From an uncultured Oscillibacter sp. (GTDB lineage Bacteria > Bacillota > Clostridia > Oscillospirales > Oscillospiraceae): a DNA stretch of 64,000 nucleotides. Made by a program: the position numbers and the translations under genes. Position 1 is the first letter of the stretch; every line of letters starts with the position of its first letter. The DNA lies in assembly GCF_900544955.1 (NCBI RefSeq), contig NZ_UQXD01000005.1:1-64000 (forward strand). Reading direction: 5' to 3'. The notes under the pieces are model-generated. The model searched no databases and had not been told where the DNA came from. It saw nothing but the letters and a program-made list of their open reading frames with translations. Shown here in pieces: positions 25,968-34,261 of the stretch.

Positions 25968-26414
25968 ATGGGCACGGAGAACATCTCGGAGCAATTTGTC
26001 AAAAATCTGCTGCGCGCCCTGCCGCGCTGGCACTCCAAGCTCGTCCGCCCGTTTAAGGAGTCCTTAAACGGGGAGATGAGCCTGGAGACCTACTACTGCC
26101 TGGAGACCCTGCGGGCCTGCGGCGCCGTCTCCATGACGGAGCTGGCGCGGCACCTGGGGGTTCCGAAGCAGCAGGTGACGAAGATGATCGACACGCTGAC
26201 CGCCCACCAGTTTGTGGAGCGCGTCCACAAGGCGGACGACCGGCGGGTCATTGAACTGCGCCTGACCGCCAGGGCCCTGTCGTACATGGACGGCTACCAT
26301 TTGAAAAACAGGGCCTTTCTCCAGTCCCTGGAGAGCCAATTGACCGACGCCGATCTCCAGAAGCTGAACGGTGCCGTCACCGTCTTATCCGAGATTCTCG
26401 TCAAGCTGAACTAG
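25968..26414 (+). CDS. MarR-family transcriptional regulator
   Basis: 148 residues. The winged helix has VSMTELARHLGVPKQQVTKM and DTLTAHQFVERVHKADDRRVIEL, the MarR D-x-R-x wing. The ATG at 25968 has GGAGGGAGG upstream. It is divergent from the FUSC exporter and shares a regulatory region with it. The likely function is ligand-relieved repression of the exporter and itself. Confidence 0.9.
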   Translation: MGTENISEQFVKNLLRALPRWHSKLVRPFKESLNGEMSLETYYCLETLRACGAVSMTELARHLGVPKQQVTKMIDTLTAHQFVERVHKADDRRVIELRLTARALSYMDGYHLKNRAFLQSLESQLTDADLQKLNGAVTVLSEILVKLN

Positions 26415-26475
26415 AGGCACGCCGCCTTCTCCGGGCTTTTATTTTCCGGAAAATGAAAACCGCCGCGCAAATCCA

Positions 26476-26525
26476 CCAGGGACGGCCGCTCTCATTTGGA
26501 GAGCCGGCCGTCCCTGGTCTTATTC
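26476..26525. terminator. Convergent terminator downstream of MarR
   Basis: Long inverted repeat CCAGGGACGGCCG ... CGGCCGTCCCTGG with a small bulge, then TCTTATT. It is placed between MarR and the convergent small gene. Confidence 0.7.
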
Positions 26526-26758
26526 AATTCCCGCAGCAGCTGCTCCCGGGCCTCCGCGCCGCTGTTGGCCGGAGGCAGCTCCAGCAGATACCACCCGGCC
26601 TCGTTCCACTCTTTCAGGGTGGCGGCCTCCGCCGGAACGTCCGCCAGCAGCCAGGCCAGGCGCCCCCGGACGCTCCGCTCCGGCCGCCGCAAGTCCGACA
26701 AGTACTCCACGTTGATCTCCCCCGCCAGCCACTCCAAAAACCCCTGGCCTCGCCGCAT
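26492..26758 (-). CDS. Small acidic protein of unknown function, divergent from XRE
   Basis: 88 residues, MRRGQGFLEWLAGEINVEYL..., with several Trp and Leu and no recognised domain. The start is supported by GGGGAGG and by a strong minus-strand promoter (TTGACA-17-TATTCT) whose spacer contains a palindrome. It is divergent from a small XRE regulator that likely controls both. The layout recalls toxin-antitoxin or phage-like control units, but nothing in the sequence shows toxicity. Confidence 0.7.
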   Translation of the reverse strand: MRRGQGFLEWLAGEINVEYLSDLRRPERSVRGRLAWLLADVPAEAATLKEWNEAGWYLLELPPANSGAEAREQLLRELNKTRDGRLSK

Positions 26759-26783
26759 CCCCTCGCCTCCCCGCTTTTTGTTT

Positions 26784-26838
26784 AGAATATCTCGAATTGA
26801 GATTTTTGTCAATATCTCTGAGGGGTATTCCATATAAT
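26784..26838. promoter_or_regulatory. Divergent promoters with two operator-like dyads
   Basis: Minus-strand promoter: TTGACA (26807-26812), 17 bp, TATTCT (26784-26789). Plus-strand -10: TATAAT (26833-26838) with a poor -35. ATCTC-GAATT-GAGAT (26789-26803) sits in the minus-strand spacer, and AATATCTC-TGA-GGGGTATT (26811-26829) overlaps the plus-strand -35. This is a typical XRE repressor arrangement. Confidence 0.75.
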
Positions 26839-26864
26839 AGGAGCTGTTTGGAGGGGGTGTTGGC

Positions 26865-27089
26865 TTGCGCCTGAAAGATCTGCGGGAGGACCGGGACATG
26901 ACCCAGCAGCAGCTGGCGGACCTCCTGAACATCCGCCAGAACACCTATTCCCAATACGAAAACGGCCAGCGCCAAATTCCCCTGACGGCCCTGGTGCAGC
27001 TGGCCCGGTATTACGAGACCTCCGTGGACTACATCCTGGGGCTGACGGACACCCGCAGGCCCTATCCCCGGGGGACGGGTCCTCTCTGA
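26865..27089 (+). CDS. Small XRE-family regulator (TTG start)
   Basis: 74 residues: MRLKDLREDRDMTQQQLADL, NIRQNTYSQYENGQRQIP, and the VDYILGLTD tail of SinR/Cro-like repressors. It starts with TTG; GGAGGGGG lies seven bases upstream and no ATG fits. It likely represses its own promoter and the divergent small gene through the dyads between them. A close look-alike (same RDLREDRDLTQ, SVDYLLGRTDE) is at 44779. Confidence 0.9.
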   Translation: MRLKDLREDRDMTQQQLADLLNIRQNTYSQYENGQRQIPLTALVQLARYYETSVDYILGLTDTRRPYPRGTGPL

Positions 27090-27098
27090 ACGGAAACC

Positions 27099-27133
27099 AA
27101 AAAGGGCCGGACAAGCACTGTCCGGCCCTTTTT
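27099..27133. terminator. Bidirectional terminator between XRE and NUDIX genes
   Basis: Perfect 10-bp stem GGGCCGGACA/TGTCCGGCCC flanked by A5 and T5. Confidence 0.9.
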
Positions 27134-27650
27134 ATTTGGCGGGAAAGCCGAAGGTCTCCCGGGTGTCGAAGAGATACGTGAGGAAGCTCTTGGGATAGGA
27201 GATGAACGCCCCCGCGTCCACCAGCTCCAGCACCTCCGCAAGTTCCGCCCAGCGGACCTGCCGCACCTCCTCTTCCTGGAGGGTCAGCGCCCCGATGTCC
27301 AAATCCTGTACCAGGAGATAGAAGTCGTCGAAGCCGCCGGGAAACTGCACCGTCACCGTGGGGCGGCGGCCCGTCAGGTCCAGGGGGAAGCCCAGCTCCT
27401 CCAAAAACTCCCGCTCCGCCCCCCGGCGGCTGGTCTCCCCGGCGTCCACGCCGCCGCCCACGGACACGTCCCAGTACCCCGGCCAGATGCGCTTCCCCGG
27501 CGCCCGCTGCTGAATCAGCAGGCGGCCCCGGCGGTCGAACACGCAGACGTGGACCACCAGGCGGTACTCCCCCGGCCCCTTGGGGCCGTACCGCTCCGCC
27601 GTCCGCCCCAGGGGGACGCGGTTTTCATCGTATAAATCCACCCACTCCAT
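27132..27650 (-). CDS. NUDIX hydrolase, isopentenyl-diphosphate-isomerase-like subgroup
   Basis: 172 residues. The Nudix box GGGVDAGETSRRGAEREFLE (65-84, continuing ELG) matches GX5EX7REUXEEXGU. The N-terminus (MEWVDLYDENRVPLGRTAER) and IQQRAPGKRIWPGYWDVSVGG resemble the YfcD/IDI-like NUDIX branch. It hydrolyses a nucleoside-diphosphate-linked compound that cannot be told from sequence. GAGGAGG precedes the ATG, 12 bp after the stop of the small gene upstream. Confidence 0.9.
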   Translation of the reverse strand: MEWVDLYDENRVPLGRTAERYGPKGPGEYRLVVHVCVFDRRGRLLIQQRAPGKRIWPGYWDVSVGGGVDAGETSRRGAEREFLEELGFPLDLTGRRPTVTVQFPGGFDDFYLLVQDLDIGALTLQEEEVRQVRWAELAEVLELVDAGAFISYPKSFLTYLFDTRETFGFPAK

Positions 27651-27662
27651 CGCCTTGCCTCC

Positions 27663-27836
27663 TCACTGCCGCCGGGCGGTCTCGTAGTCGCTGCCCCGGC
27701 GGTAAAAGGGGCAGGCGCTGTTGGCCCCGCGCAAAAACCGCTCCATCTCGTCCTCGTCCAGGTCCTTGGAGCAGGTAAAGGCGTCCGCCTCCTCGTCATA
27801 GTCGTAATACACGCACTCCTCGCAGTTCGCCGCCAT
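27663..27836 (-). CDS. DUF6472-like small acidic Cys protein
   Basis: 57 residues, MAANCEECVYYDYDEEADAF..., with four Cys (CEEC, TCSKDLDEDE, ACPFYR) spaced as in a small metal-binding knuckle. The RBS GGGAGGTG is close to the ATG. It belongs to a family of very small proteins widespread in Oscillospiraceae with no known function. It is the first gene of a two-gene unit with NUDIX. Confidence 0.8.
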   Translation of the reverse strand: MAANCEECVYYDYDEEADAFTCSKDLDEDEMERFLRGANSACPFYRRGSDYETARRQ

Positions 27837-27957
27837 TCCATCACCTCCCGGCCAGTATACCACACCCGCCCCCGCCTTCCAAGCCCCTTCATATTGACGA
27901 AAGCAACCCCTCTTCCCTGAAAAATCCCGTGCAGATTGCCGTTTCTCGGCAAATTCC

Positions 27958-27987
27958 TTGACAGAAGTGGGAAACTGCTCGTAAAAT
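27958..27987 (+). promoter_or_regulatory. Promoter of lysA
   Basis: TTGACA (27958-27963), 18-bp spacer, TAAAAT (27982-27987). The leader is too short for a lysine riboswitch. Confidence 0.65.
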
Positions 27988-28040
27988 GGGATACAATTTC
28001 GGGCGCCTTGCCCGGCCCACACGGAAGGATTTGACCGCCT

Positions 28041-29297
28041 ATGAAAACGCCCTTTGCCACCCGGGAACAGCTGGAGGCCATCGCCGCCCAGTACCCCACG
28101 CCGTTCCACATCTACGATGAAGCAGGCATCCGGGAGAACGCCCGCCGCCTGAGAGCCGCCTTTGCCTGGAACCCGGGCTACCGGGAGTATTTCGCCGTGA
28201 AGGCCACCCCCACCCCCGCCATCTTGAAGCTGCTGAAGGAGGAGGGCTGCGGCTGCGACTGCTCCTCCCTGGCGGAGCTGCTCATGGCGGAGCGGTGCGG
28301 CGTCACCGGGGAGGACATCATGTTCTCCTCCAACAACACCCCTGCCGAGGAGTTTCAGCTGGCCAGCCGCCTGGGGGCCGTCATCAATCTGGACGATTTG
28401 ACCCTGGTGGACTACCTGGAGCAGTCCATCGGCGCCATTCCGGAGAAGATCTGCTGCCGCTACAACCCCGGCGGCGTGTTCACCCTGGGGGAGACCCGGG
28501 AGGGCTTCCAGGTGATGGACAACCCCGGCGACGCCAAGTACGGCATGACCCGCCCCCAGATCGCCGAGGCCTTCACCCGCCTGGCCGCCAAGGGCGCCAA
28601 GGAGTTCGGCATCCACGCCTTCCTGGCCTCCAACACCATCTCCAACGAGTACTACCCCGCCCTGGCCAGAATTCTCTTCCAATTGGCGGTGGAGCTCCAG
28701 GCGGAGACCGGCGTCCACATCACCTTCATCAACCTCTCCGGCGGCATCGGCATCCCCTACCGGCCGGAGCAGCCCACCAACGACATCGCCCTCATCGGCG
28801 AGGGGGTCCGGCGGGCTTATGAGGAGATTCTGACCCCCGCCGGGATGGGGGACGTGGCCCTGTACACGGAGCTGGGCCGCTTCATGCTGGCGCCCTACGG
28901 CCACCTGGTGACCCGGGCTATCCACGAAAAGCACATCTACAAGGAGTATATCGGCGTGGACGCCTGCGCCTGCAACCTGATGCGCCCCGCCATGTACGGC
29001 GCCTATCATCACATCACGGTCCTGGGCAAGGAGAACGCCCCCTGCGACCACAAGTACGACGTGGTGGGCGGCCTGTGCGAGAACAACGACAAGTTCGCCG
29101 TGGACCGGATGCTGCCCGCCATCCAGCCGGGGGACCTGCTGGTGCTCCACGACACCGGCGCCCACGGCTTCGCCATGGGCTACAACTACAACGGCAAGCT
29201 CCGCTCCGCGGAGCTGCTGCTGAAGGAGGACGGCTCCGTGGAGCTGATCCGCCGGGCCGAGACCGTGGACGACTACTTCTCCACCCTGGTCTGGTAA
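28041..29297 (+). CDS. lysA: Diaminopimelate decarboxylase
   Basis: 418 residues, fold-type III PLP enzyme. The PLP Lys is K54 in YFAVKATPTPA. CDCSSLAEL, INLSGGIGIPYRPEQP (glycine loop for phosphate) and DACACNLMRPAMYGAYH follow the LysA/ornithine decarboxylase pattern. It decarboxylates meso-DAP to lysine. It is monocistronic with its own promoter and strong terminator. The Cys-rich DACACNLMRP segment places the catalytic Cys as in LysA. Confidence 0.93.
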   Translation: MKTPFATREQLEAIAAQYPTPFHIYDEAGIRENARRLRAAFAWNPGYREYFAVKATPTPAILKLLKEEGCGCDCSSLAELLMAERCGVTGEDIMFSSNNTPAEEFQLASRLGAVINLDDLTLVDYLEQSIGAIPEKICCRYNPGGVFTLGETREGFQVMDNPGDAKYGMTRPQIAEAFTRLAAKGAKEFGIHAFLASNTISNEYYPALARILFQLAVELQAETGVHITFINLSGGIGIPYRPEQPTNDIALIGEGVRRAYEEILTPAGMGDVALYTELGRFMLAPYGHLVTRAIHEKHIYKEYIGVDACACNLMRPAMYGAYHHITVLGKENAPCDHKYDVVGGLCENNDKFAVDRMLPAIQPGDLLVLHDTGAHGFAMGYNYNGKLRSAELLLKEDGSVELIRRAETVDDYFSTLVW

Positions 29298-29313
29298 TTC
29301 CGCGCCAAATGAA

Positions 29314-29349
29314 GGAGCGCCGCGGCTGTGCCGCGGCGCTCCTCTTTTT
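29314..29349 (+). terminator. Terminator of lysA
   Basis: 13-bp perfect stem GGAGCGCCGCGGC/GCCGCGGCGCTCC with TGT loop, then TCTTTTT. Confidence 0.9.
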
Positions 29350-29365
29350 CTATGTAGGCGTGCCC

Positions 29366-29929
29366 TTACTTCGCCTCGGCGGTGAAGAAGACAAAGAAGA
29401 CGTCGCCCTCCTGGCCCTCTTCCGTGCCGTCGTCGAAGTACTCCATGGTGGAGATGGAGAAATCCTTGTTGCCGGCGGGAACCTCGAACACCAGCAGTCC
29501 GGTCCGCTCCTCGTCCACCGCCATCTCATACTCATCGGGCAGCTGCTCGTCGCTGACGGCCGGGGTCTCCTCGGTGATGGGGAGGGAATAGGTGCCGTCG
29601 CTGGCGGAGTCGTTCCACTGGGCCTGGAAATCGTCGTCCCACATAACGATGCTCTCGGTGGCGGTGTTCTTCACCGTCACCTCCGCCACCAGCAGCTCGT
29701 TGCCGTCGGCGGGGGTGTAGCCCTCGTACTCGCTGCAAAGGTAGGCGCTGTTCACCGTATAATCAAAAAAATACGTGTGCATGGTGCTGCCCAGGCGGCC
29801 CTCTGCATAGCCGTCCTCCGCGTAGCCGTCGCCGCCCTTGCTCCCGGACGACTGGCCGGGAATGCTGTCGCAGCCCGCCAGCGCCAGCGCCAGAAGCGCC
29901 GCCAGCACCAAAGACCCCAGTTTTTTCAT
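29366..29929 (-). CDS. Lipoprotein with DUF4352-like domain
   Basis: 187 residues. The signal MKKLGSLVLAALLALALAGC gives a lipobox Cys at 20. A Gly/Ser linker follows, then a single beta-sandwich domain (YFDYTVNSAYLCSEY-like, ELLVAEVTVKNTATESIVM) typical of DUF4352 extracellular proteins related to the telokin/MPT63 fold. It ends EGQEGDVFFVFFTAEAK. The function is unknown. GGAGGAAG precedes the ATG. The gene has no operon partner. Confidence 0.85.
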   Translation of the reverse strand: MKKLGSLVLAALLALALAGCDSIPGQSSGSKGGDGYAEDGYAEGRLGSTMHTYFFDYTVNSAYLCSEYEGYTPADGNELLVAEVTVKNTATESIVMWDDDFQAQWNDSASDGTYSLPITEETPAVSDEQLPDEYEMAVDEERTGLLVFEVPAGNKDFSISTMEYFDDGTEEGQEGDVFFVFFTAEAK

Positions 29930-30166
29930 GATATTCTTCCTCCATTGATCATTTTTGATAGCAGCCGCAAACCGGCTGCCCCGCAAAAGCGCGTACGCGG
30001 CTAGTTTACCACGCTTCCTCAGGCAATGCAACAGCTTTTTTCCAATTTTCATCCAGAAAGTTTCCCTCAACTCTTTACTTTCCCCGGGAGCTGTGGTATT
30101 TTAAAATATAGAGTATTGTGGGCCCCGGGGGGGCCTGATTTTTTGACGCAGGAGGCATATGACGCC

Positions 30167-31111
30167 ATGCAGTTATTGGACGAATTTCAATCCATCCTCT
30201 CCCGCTCCGGCGCCCATCTGGTGGGCCAGCAGTACTACGGGGTGTGGGAGGGCTACCCCTTCTCCGCCTGCATCCAGCAGCTGAAGGAGCCGGGGGTGGT
30301 GCTTATGCATTTCCGGCTCACCGCGTCCCTGGAGACCGCCCTTTTTAAGGAACTGCGCAAGTCCCTGCCCAAGGGCTGCCAGCTCACGGCGGCGGGCGGG
30401 TCTCAATACCGCCTCCTTTGCTCCGGGCGGCCCCTGCGCAAAACCGACGCAACCCTCTCCTCCGTCCTCTCCACCCTGACCCGGGGATTCCAGAACGGGG
30501 GAATCGCCCCCTCGGACCTGTGCCCCATCTGCCATCAGACGGACTGCGACGCCTACGCCGACGTGGGCGGCTACACCGCCGTCCACCGGGCCTGCGTGGA
30601 GGCCATGGCGGAGGACGTCCGCTCCCAGGCGGAGACCGCCGCCCACTCCGGCAGCTACATCACCGGCTTCATCGGCGCCCTGCTGGGCGGCCTGGTGGCC
30701 AGCCTCCCCACCATTGTGGCCGGCTACGCCGGGTGGCTGGTGGCCTACCTCTACGCCCTGATCCCCCTGGGGGCCTACTACGGCTACAAGCTCTTCCGGG
30801 GCCGGATGAACCACGGGGTCTTCCTGTGCACCTGCATTGCCTCTTTGATCCACCTCTTCACCATCGAGCAGGTGACCTTCTACATCGCCGTCCACCAGGC
30901 CTTCGACATCTGGCCCAGCGTGGTGGACTCCTTCCGGTTCTACTGGCAGATCATGACCCCCGGCGACATCGCCGCCTCCATGGCCATGTCGGTGGTGTTC
31001 ATGGGCCTGGGCCTCTGGATCAGCTGGGGCCAAATCCGGCGAACCGCCTACACGGACATCCGCTCCGCCAACACCGTCCACTCCACCCTGACGGACAAAG
31101 CCCCCTACTGA
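30167..31111 (+). CDS. Membrane protein of unknown function with Cys-rich motif
   Basis: 314 residues. The soluble first half ends in a short Cys/His motif (CPICHQTDCDAYADVGGYTA, then VHRAC, about residues 117-141) that could bind a metal. Four hydrophobic segments follow (about 165-300; GFIGALLGGLVASLPTIVAG, GVFLCTCIASLIHLFT, DIAASMAMSVVFMGLGLWIS). No family name is certain. AGGAGG lies 11 bases before the ATG. The gene is flanked by convergent and divergent neighbours, so it is transcribed alone. Confidence 0.75.
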   Translation: MQLLDEFQSILSRSGAHLVGQQYYGVWEGYPFSACIQQLKEPGVVLMHFRLTASLETALFKELRKSLPKGCQLTAAGGSQYRLLCSGRPLRKTDATLSSVLSTLTRGFQNGGIAPSDLCPICHQTDCDAYADVGGYTAVHRACVEAMAEDVRSQAETAAHSGSYITGFIGALLGGLVASLPTIVAGYAGWLVAYLYALIPLGAYYGYKLFRGRMNHGVFLCTCIASLIHLFTIEQVTFYIAVHQAFDIWPSVVDSFRFYWQIMTPGDIAASMAMSVVFMGLGLWISWGQIRRTAYTDIRSANTVHSTLTDKAPY

Positions 31112-31126
31112 GTCCCGCAAAACCAC

Positions 31127-31166
31127 GCCCCCGGCGGAGACTGCCTGTGCAGTCCCCGCCGGGGGC
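31127..31166 (+). terminator. GC-rich hairpin after the membrane protein gene
   Basis: About 18-bp stem with one mismatch (GCCCCCGGCGG ... CCGCCGGGGGC), loop CTGT, followed by GCGTTCTCTCTC; the T run is weak. Confidence 0.55.
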
Positions 31167-31210
31167 GCGTTCTCTCTCAGGGGCAGTCCGCCAAAGGCGG
31201 TGCGGCCCCC

Positions 31211-31576
31211 TCACCGGGTGGGGATGATCTCAATCCAGTACCCGTCGGGGTCCGCGATGAAATAGATGCCCATGTCGTGGTTTTCAAAGCAGATGCAGCC
31301 CATCTCCCCGTGGCGGCGGTGGGCGGCCTCATAGTCGTCCGCCCGCAGGGCCAGGTGGAACTCGCACTCCCCCAGATCGTAGGCCTGGGGATGGTCCCGC
31401 AGCCACGTCAGCTCCAGGCGGAAGTCCGTTTTGCCGTCCCCCAGATAGACGATGACAAAGCTGCCGTCCGCCGCCTCCTTCCGCCCCACCGGCTCCAGGT
31501 CCAGGGCGTCCTTGTAGAATTGCAGGGACCGTTCCAGATCGGACACGTTGAAATTAAAATGGTTGAATGTCAGCAC
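31211..31576 (-). CDS. VOC-family protein (glyoxalase I-like)
   Basis: 121 residues with GTG start: MLTFNHFNFNVSDLERSLQF, GDGKTDFRLELTW, and YFIADPDGYWIEIIP, the beta-alpha-beta-beta-beta signature of lactoylglutathione lyases. GGGGAGG lies eight bases before the GTG. Metal-binding positions (His in FNHF, Glu in RLELT, His in CEFHLA, Glu in YWIEI) are all present, so activity on a glyoxalase-type substrate is plausible. Confidence 0.88.
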   Translation of the reverse strand: MLTFNHFNFNVSDLERSLQFYKDALDLEPVGRKEAADGSFVIVYLGDGKTDFRLELTWLRDHPQAYDLGECEFHLALRADDYEAAHRRHGEMGCICFENHDMGIYFIADPDGYWIEIIPTR

Positions 31577-31702
31577 AGCAATCACCTCCCCCGCAGTATA
31601 CCACACGCCCCCGCCCGCCGCAAGCGGTTCCGCCAGGCGCCGTTTTGCCATCCTTCACAATTTGCAAAAAAAAGTCTGTGCATTTTTTTGTCGCTTTCCC
31701 GT

Positions 31703-31731
31703 TTGACGGCGGCGGGCTGCCGTGGTACACT
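31703..31731 (+). promoter_or_regulatory. Promoter of feoAB
   Basis: TTGACG (31703-31708), 17-bp spacer, TACACT (31726-31731). Confidence 0.75.
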
Positions 31732-31739
31732 TTCCAATA

Positions 31740-31755
31740 GTTAGAGTATGCTAAC
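31740..31755 (+). promoter_or_regulatory. Dyad GTTAG-N6-CTAAC downstream of the feo promoter
   Basis: Positioned about 10 bp after the -10. The TTAG...CTAA arms resemble DtxR/IdeR/MntR iron-box half-sites, suitable for iron repression of feo. Confidence 0.55.
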
Positions 31756-31775
31756 TTTTTGAGGAGGAACTTCCT

Positions 31776-32006
31776 ATGACGCTGGATATCCTGCCCCTGG
31801 GCCAGGAGGCCGTCATCACCGCCGTGGGCGGCGGTGGGGCGCTGCGCTGCCGCCTGCTGGACATGGGCCTGATCCCCAAAACCGCCGTTCGGGTGGAGAA
31901 GGTGGCCCCCCTGGGGGACCCCCTGGAGCTGCGGGTGCGGGGCTATACCCTGACGCTGCGGAAGGAGGACGCCCGCAACATCCAGGTGGAGGTGAGGCAG
32001 GGATGA
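31776..32006 (+). CDS. feoA: Ferrous iron transport protein A
   Basis: 76 residues of SH3-like fold: LDILPLGQEAVITAVG, LRCRLLDMGLIPKTAVRVEK, GYTLTLRKEDARNIQVE. This is a small cytosolic partner of FeoB. Its stop overlaps the feoB ATG by four bases (ATGA). GAGGAGGAA precedes the start. Confidence 0.94.
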   Translation: MTLDILPLGQEAVITAVGGGGALRCRLLDMGLIPKTAVRVEKVAPLGDPLELRVRGYTLTLRKEDARNIQVEVRQG

Positions 32007-34009
32007 TCTTCGCGCTGGCCGGCAACCAAAACTGCGGCAAGACCACGCTGTTCAACCAGCTCACCGGCTCCAACCAGCACGTGGGCAATTTCCCCGGCGT
32101 GACGGTGGACCAGAAGTCCGGCGCCGTCCGGGGCCAGAAGGACTGCACGGTGGTGGACCTGCCGGGCATCTACTCCATCCGCCCCTACACGCCGGAGGAG
32201 ATCGTCACCCGGGACTTCATTCTCCACCAGAAGCCCGACGGCATCATCAACATCGTGGACGCCACCAACATCGAGCGGAACCTGTACCTGACCCTGCAGC
32301 TCATGGAGATGCGGATTCCCATGGTGCTGGCGCTGAACATGATGGACGAGGTGTCCGGCAGCGGCGGCACCATCGACGTCCAGGGCATGTCCAAGGCCCT
32401 GGGCATTCCGGTGGTGCCCATCTCCGCGGTGAAAAATCAGGGCGTGGAGGAGCTGATCCGCGCCGCCGTCTCCACCGCCCGGACCCGGACCTATCCCGCC
32501 GTGTACGACTTCTGCTCTCCCGGCCCCGTCCACCGCTGCATCCACGCGGTGGTCCACCAGATCGAGGACCACGCTCAGGCCGCCGGCATCCCCGTCCGCT
32601 TCGCCGCCACCAAGCTCATTGAGGACGACCCGGACGTGCGCGCCCGGCTGGAGCTGGACCAAAACGAGCTGGAGCTGGTGGAGCACAGCGTCCAGGAGAT
32701 GGAGGCGGAGACCGGCATGGACCGCAACGCCGCCCTGGCGGACATGCGCTACAACTTCATCGAGGGCGTCTGCCGCGAGACGGTGGTGAAGTGCCGGGAG
32801 TCCCGGGAGCGCCGGCGCAGCGAGGCCATCGACCGGGTGGTGACCCACCGGTACGGGGCCCTGCCGATCTTCTTCGGCATCATGCTGGCCATCTTCTACC
32901 TGACCTTCAACGTCTTCGGCGCCGCCCTCTCCAACCTGCTGGCCGCCGGCATCGACGCTCTGACCGCCGCCGTGGACGGCGGGCTCACCGCCTACGGGCT
33001 GAACCCGGTGGTCCACAGCCTGGTGATCGACGGCGTGTTCGCCGGGGTGGGCAGCGTTTTGAGCTTCCTGCCCATCATCGTGGTGCTGTTCTTCTTCCTC
33101 TCCATTTTGGAGGACACGGGCTACATGGCCCGGGTGGCCTTCGTCATGGACCAGCTCCTGCGGAAAATCGGCCTCTCCGGCCGCAGCATCGTGCCCATGC
33201 TCATCGGCTTCGGCTGCTCCGTCCCCGCCATCATGTCCACCCGGACCCTGGCCTCGGAGCGGGACCGGCGGATGACCATTCTGCTGACGCCCTTTATGAG
33301 CTGCTCCGCCAAAATTCCCATCTATGCGGTGTTCTCCGCCGCCTTCTTCCCCCGGCACGCGGGGCTGGTGATGATTCTGCTGTACCTCACCGGCATCTTG
33401 GTGGGCATTCTGGCGGCCAAGGTGCTGGGAGCAACCGCCTTCCAGGGCAACCCCGTCCCCTTCGTGATGGAGCTGCCCAACTACCGCTTTCCCTCCGCCA
33501 AGAGCGTGTGGCTGCTGTGCTGGGACAAGGCCAAGGACTTTCTCACCCGGGCCTTCACCATCATCTTCGTGGCCACCATTGCGGTGTGGTTCCTCCAGAC
33601 CTTCGACCTGCGGCTGAACCTGGTGTCCGACAGCGCCGAGAGCCTGCTCGCCACCGTGGGCGCCGTCCTCTCCCCCCTGTTCGCCCCCCTGGGCTTCGGG
33701 GACTGGCGGGTATCCACCGCCCTCATCACCGGCTTCATCGCCAAGGAGTCCGTCATCTCCACCCTGGGCATCCTCACCGGCGCCGGAACCGCGGTGACGG
33801 CCGCCGCCCTGGGCACACTGTTCACCCCCGCCAGCGCCGCAGGCTTCCTGGTGTTCACCCTGCTGTACACCCCCTGCGTGGCCGCCATCTCCGCAGTGAA
33901 GCGGGAGCTGGGCTCCGGTTGGAAGGCCGCCGGCGTGGCGGCGAGCCAGTGCCTGGTCGCCTGGGCGGCGGCCTTCCTGGTGTACCACGCGGCGCTGCTG
34001 CTGTTGTGA
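32003..34009 (+). CDS. feoB: Ferrous iron transport protein B
   Basis: 668 residues. The N-terminal G domain has P-loop GNQNCGKTT (7-15), GVTVDQKSG, DLPGIYSI and NMMDE. A helical spacer and the membrane part follow, with Gate motifs (IGFGCSVPAIMSTRTL and CSAKIPIYAVFSA). FeoB is the main Fe(II) importer of anaerobes. It is coupled to feoA and followed by a tiny Cys-rich gene, the common Clostridia arrangement. Confidence 0.96.
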   Translation: MIFALAGNQNCGKTTLFNQLTGSNQHVGNFPGVTVDQKSGAVRGQKDCTVVDLPGIYSIRPYTPEEIVTRDFILHQKPDGIINIVDATNIERNLYLTLQLMEMRIPMVLALNMMDEVSGSGGTIDVQGMSKALGIPVVPISAVKNQGVEELIRAAVSTARTRTYPAVYDFCSPGPVHRCIHAVVHQIEDHAQAAGIPVRFAATKLIEDDPDVRARLELDQNELELVEHSVQEMEAETGMDRNAALADMRYNFIEGVCRETVVKCRESRERRRSEAIDRVVTHRYGALPIFFGIMLAIFYLTFNVFGAALSNLLAAGIDALTAAVDGGLTAYGLNPVVHSLVIDGVFAGVGSVLSFLPIIVVLFFFLSILEDTGYMARVAFVMDQLLRKIGLSGRSIVPMLIGFGCSVPAIMSTRTLASERDRRMTILLTPFMSCSAKIPIYAVFSAAFFPRHAGLVMILLYLTGILVGILAAKVLGATAFQGNPVPFVMELPNYRFPSAKSVWLLCWDKAKDFLTRAFTIIFVATIAVWFLQTFDLRLNLVSDSAESLLATVGAVLSPLFAPLGFGDWRVSTALITGFIAKESVISTLGILTGAGTAVTAAALGTLFTPASAAGFLVFTLLYTPCVAAISAVKRELGSGWKAAGVAASQCLVAWAAAFLVYHAALLLL

Positions 34010-34022
34010 GGAGGGGACGGCC

Positions 34023-34172
34023 ATGCTGGAGGTACTGATCCTGGCGGCCCTGGGGCTGTGGCTGTGGGCGGCCCTGCGAAGCTGCCGCCGCCACGGCGGG
34101 GGCTGCGGCGGAACCTGCCGGGACTGCGGCGGGCGCTGCGGGGGCTGCTCCAAGGGGTGCGACCGCCGCTGA
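34023..34172 (+). CDS. FeoB-associated Cys-rich membrane protein
   Basis: 49 residues: one hydrophobic N-terminal span (MLEVLILAALGLWLWAAL) followed by a Cys/Gly tail with six more Cys (CGGTCRDCGGRCGGCSKGC). GAGGAGGGG precedes the ATG, 14 bp after feoB. The family, annotated FeoB-associated, probably helps iron handling at the membrane; its mechanism is not established. Confidence 0.85.
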   Translation: MLEVLILAALGLWLWAALRSCRRHGGGCGGTCRDCGGRCGGCSKGCDRR

Positions 34173-34173
34173 G

Positions 34174-34195
34174 CGCCGTTCCGGCGGCATTTTTG
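34174..34195 (+). terminator. Weak terminator of the feo operon
   Basis: CGCCG-TTC-CGGCG followed by GCATTTTT. Confidence 0.5.
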
Positions 34196-34261
34196 TGCAT
34201 ATTTTAGAACTCTTGCCCAGTTTTTTGGGGATTTCTGTGAAACTTCCCAGCAAAACGCCGG

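Noticed and set aside
26492..27089. Classical toxin-antitoxin pair
   Set aside because: The 88-aa protein has no recognisable toxin motif and the genes diverge instead of forming an operon. Kept as a regulator-target unit.
27880..28040. Lysine riboswitch in front of lysA
   Set aside because: The leader after the promoter is only about 50 nt, too short for the lysine aptamer.
31943..34153. 700-codon minus-strand frame over feoB
   Set aside because: Shadow of feoB. His/Gly/Glu-rich nonsense without RBS.
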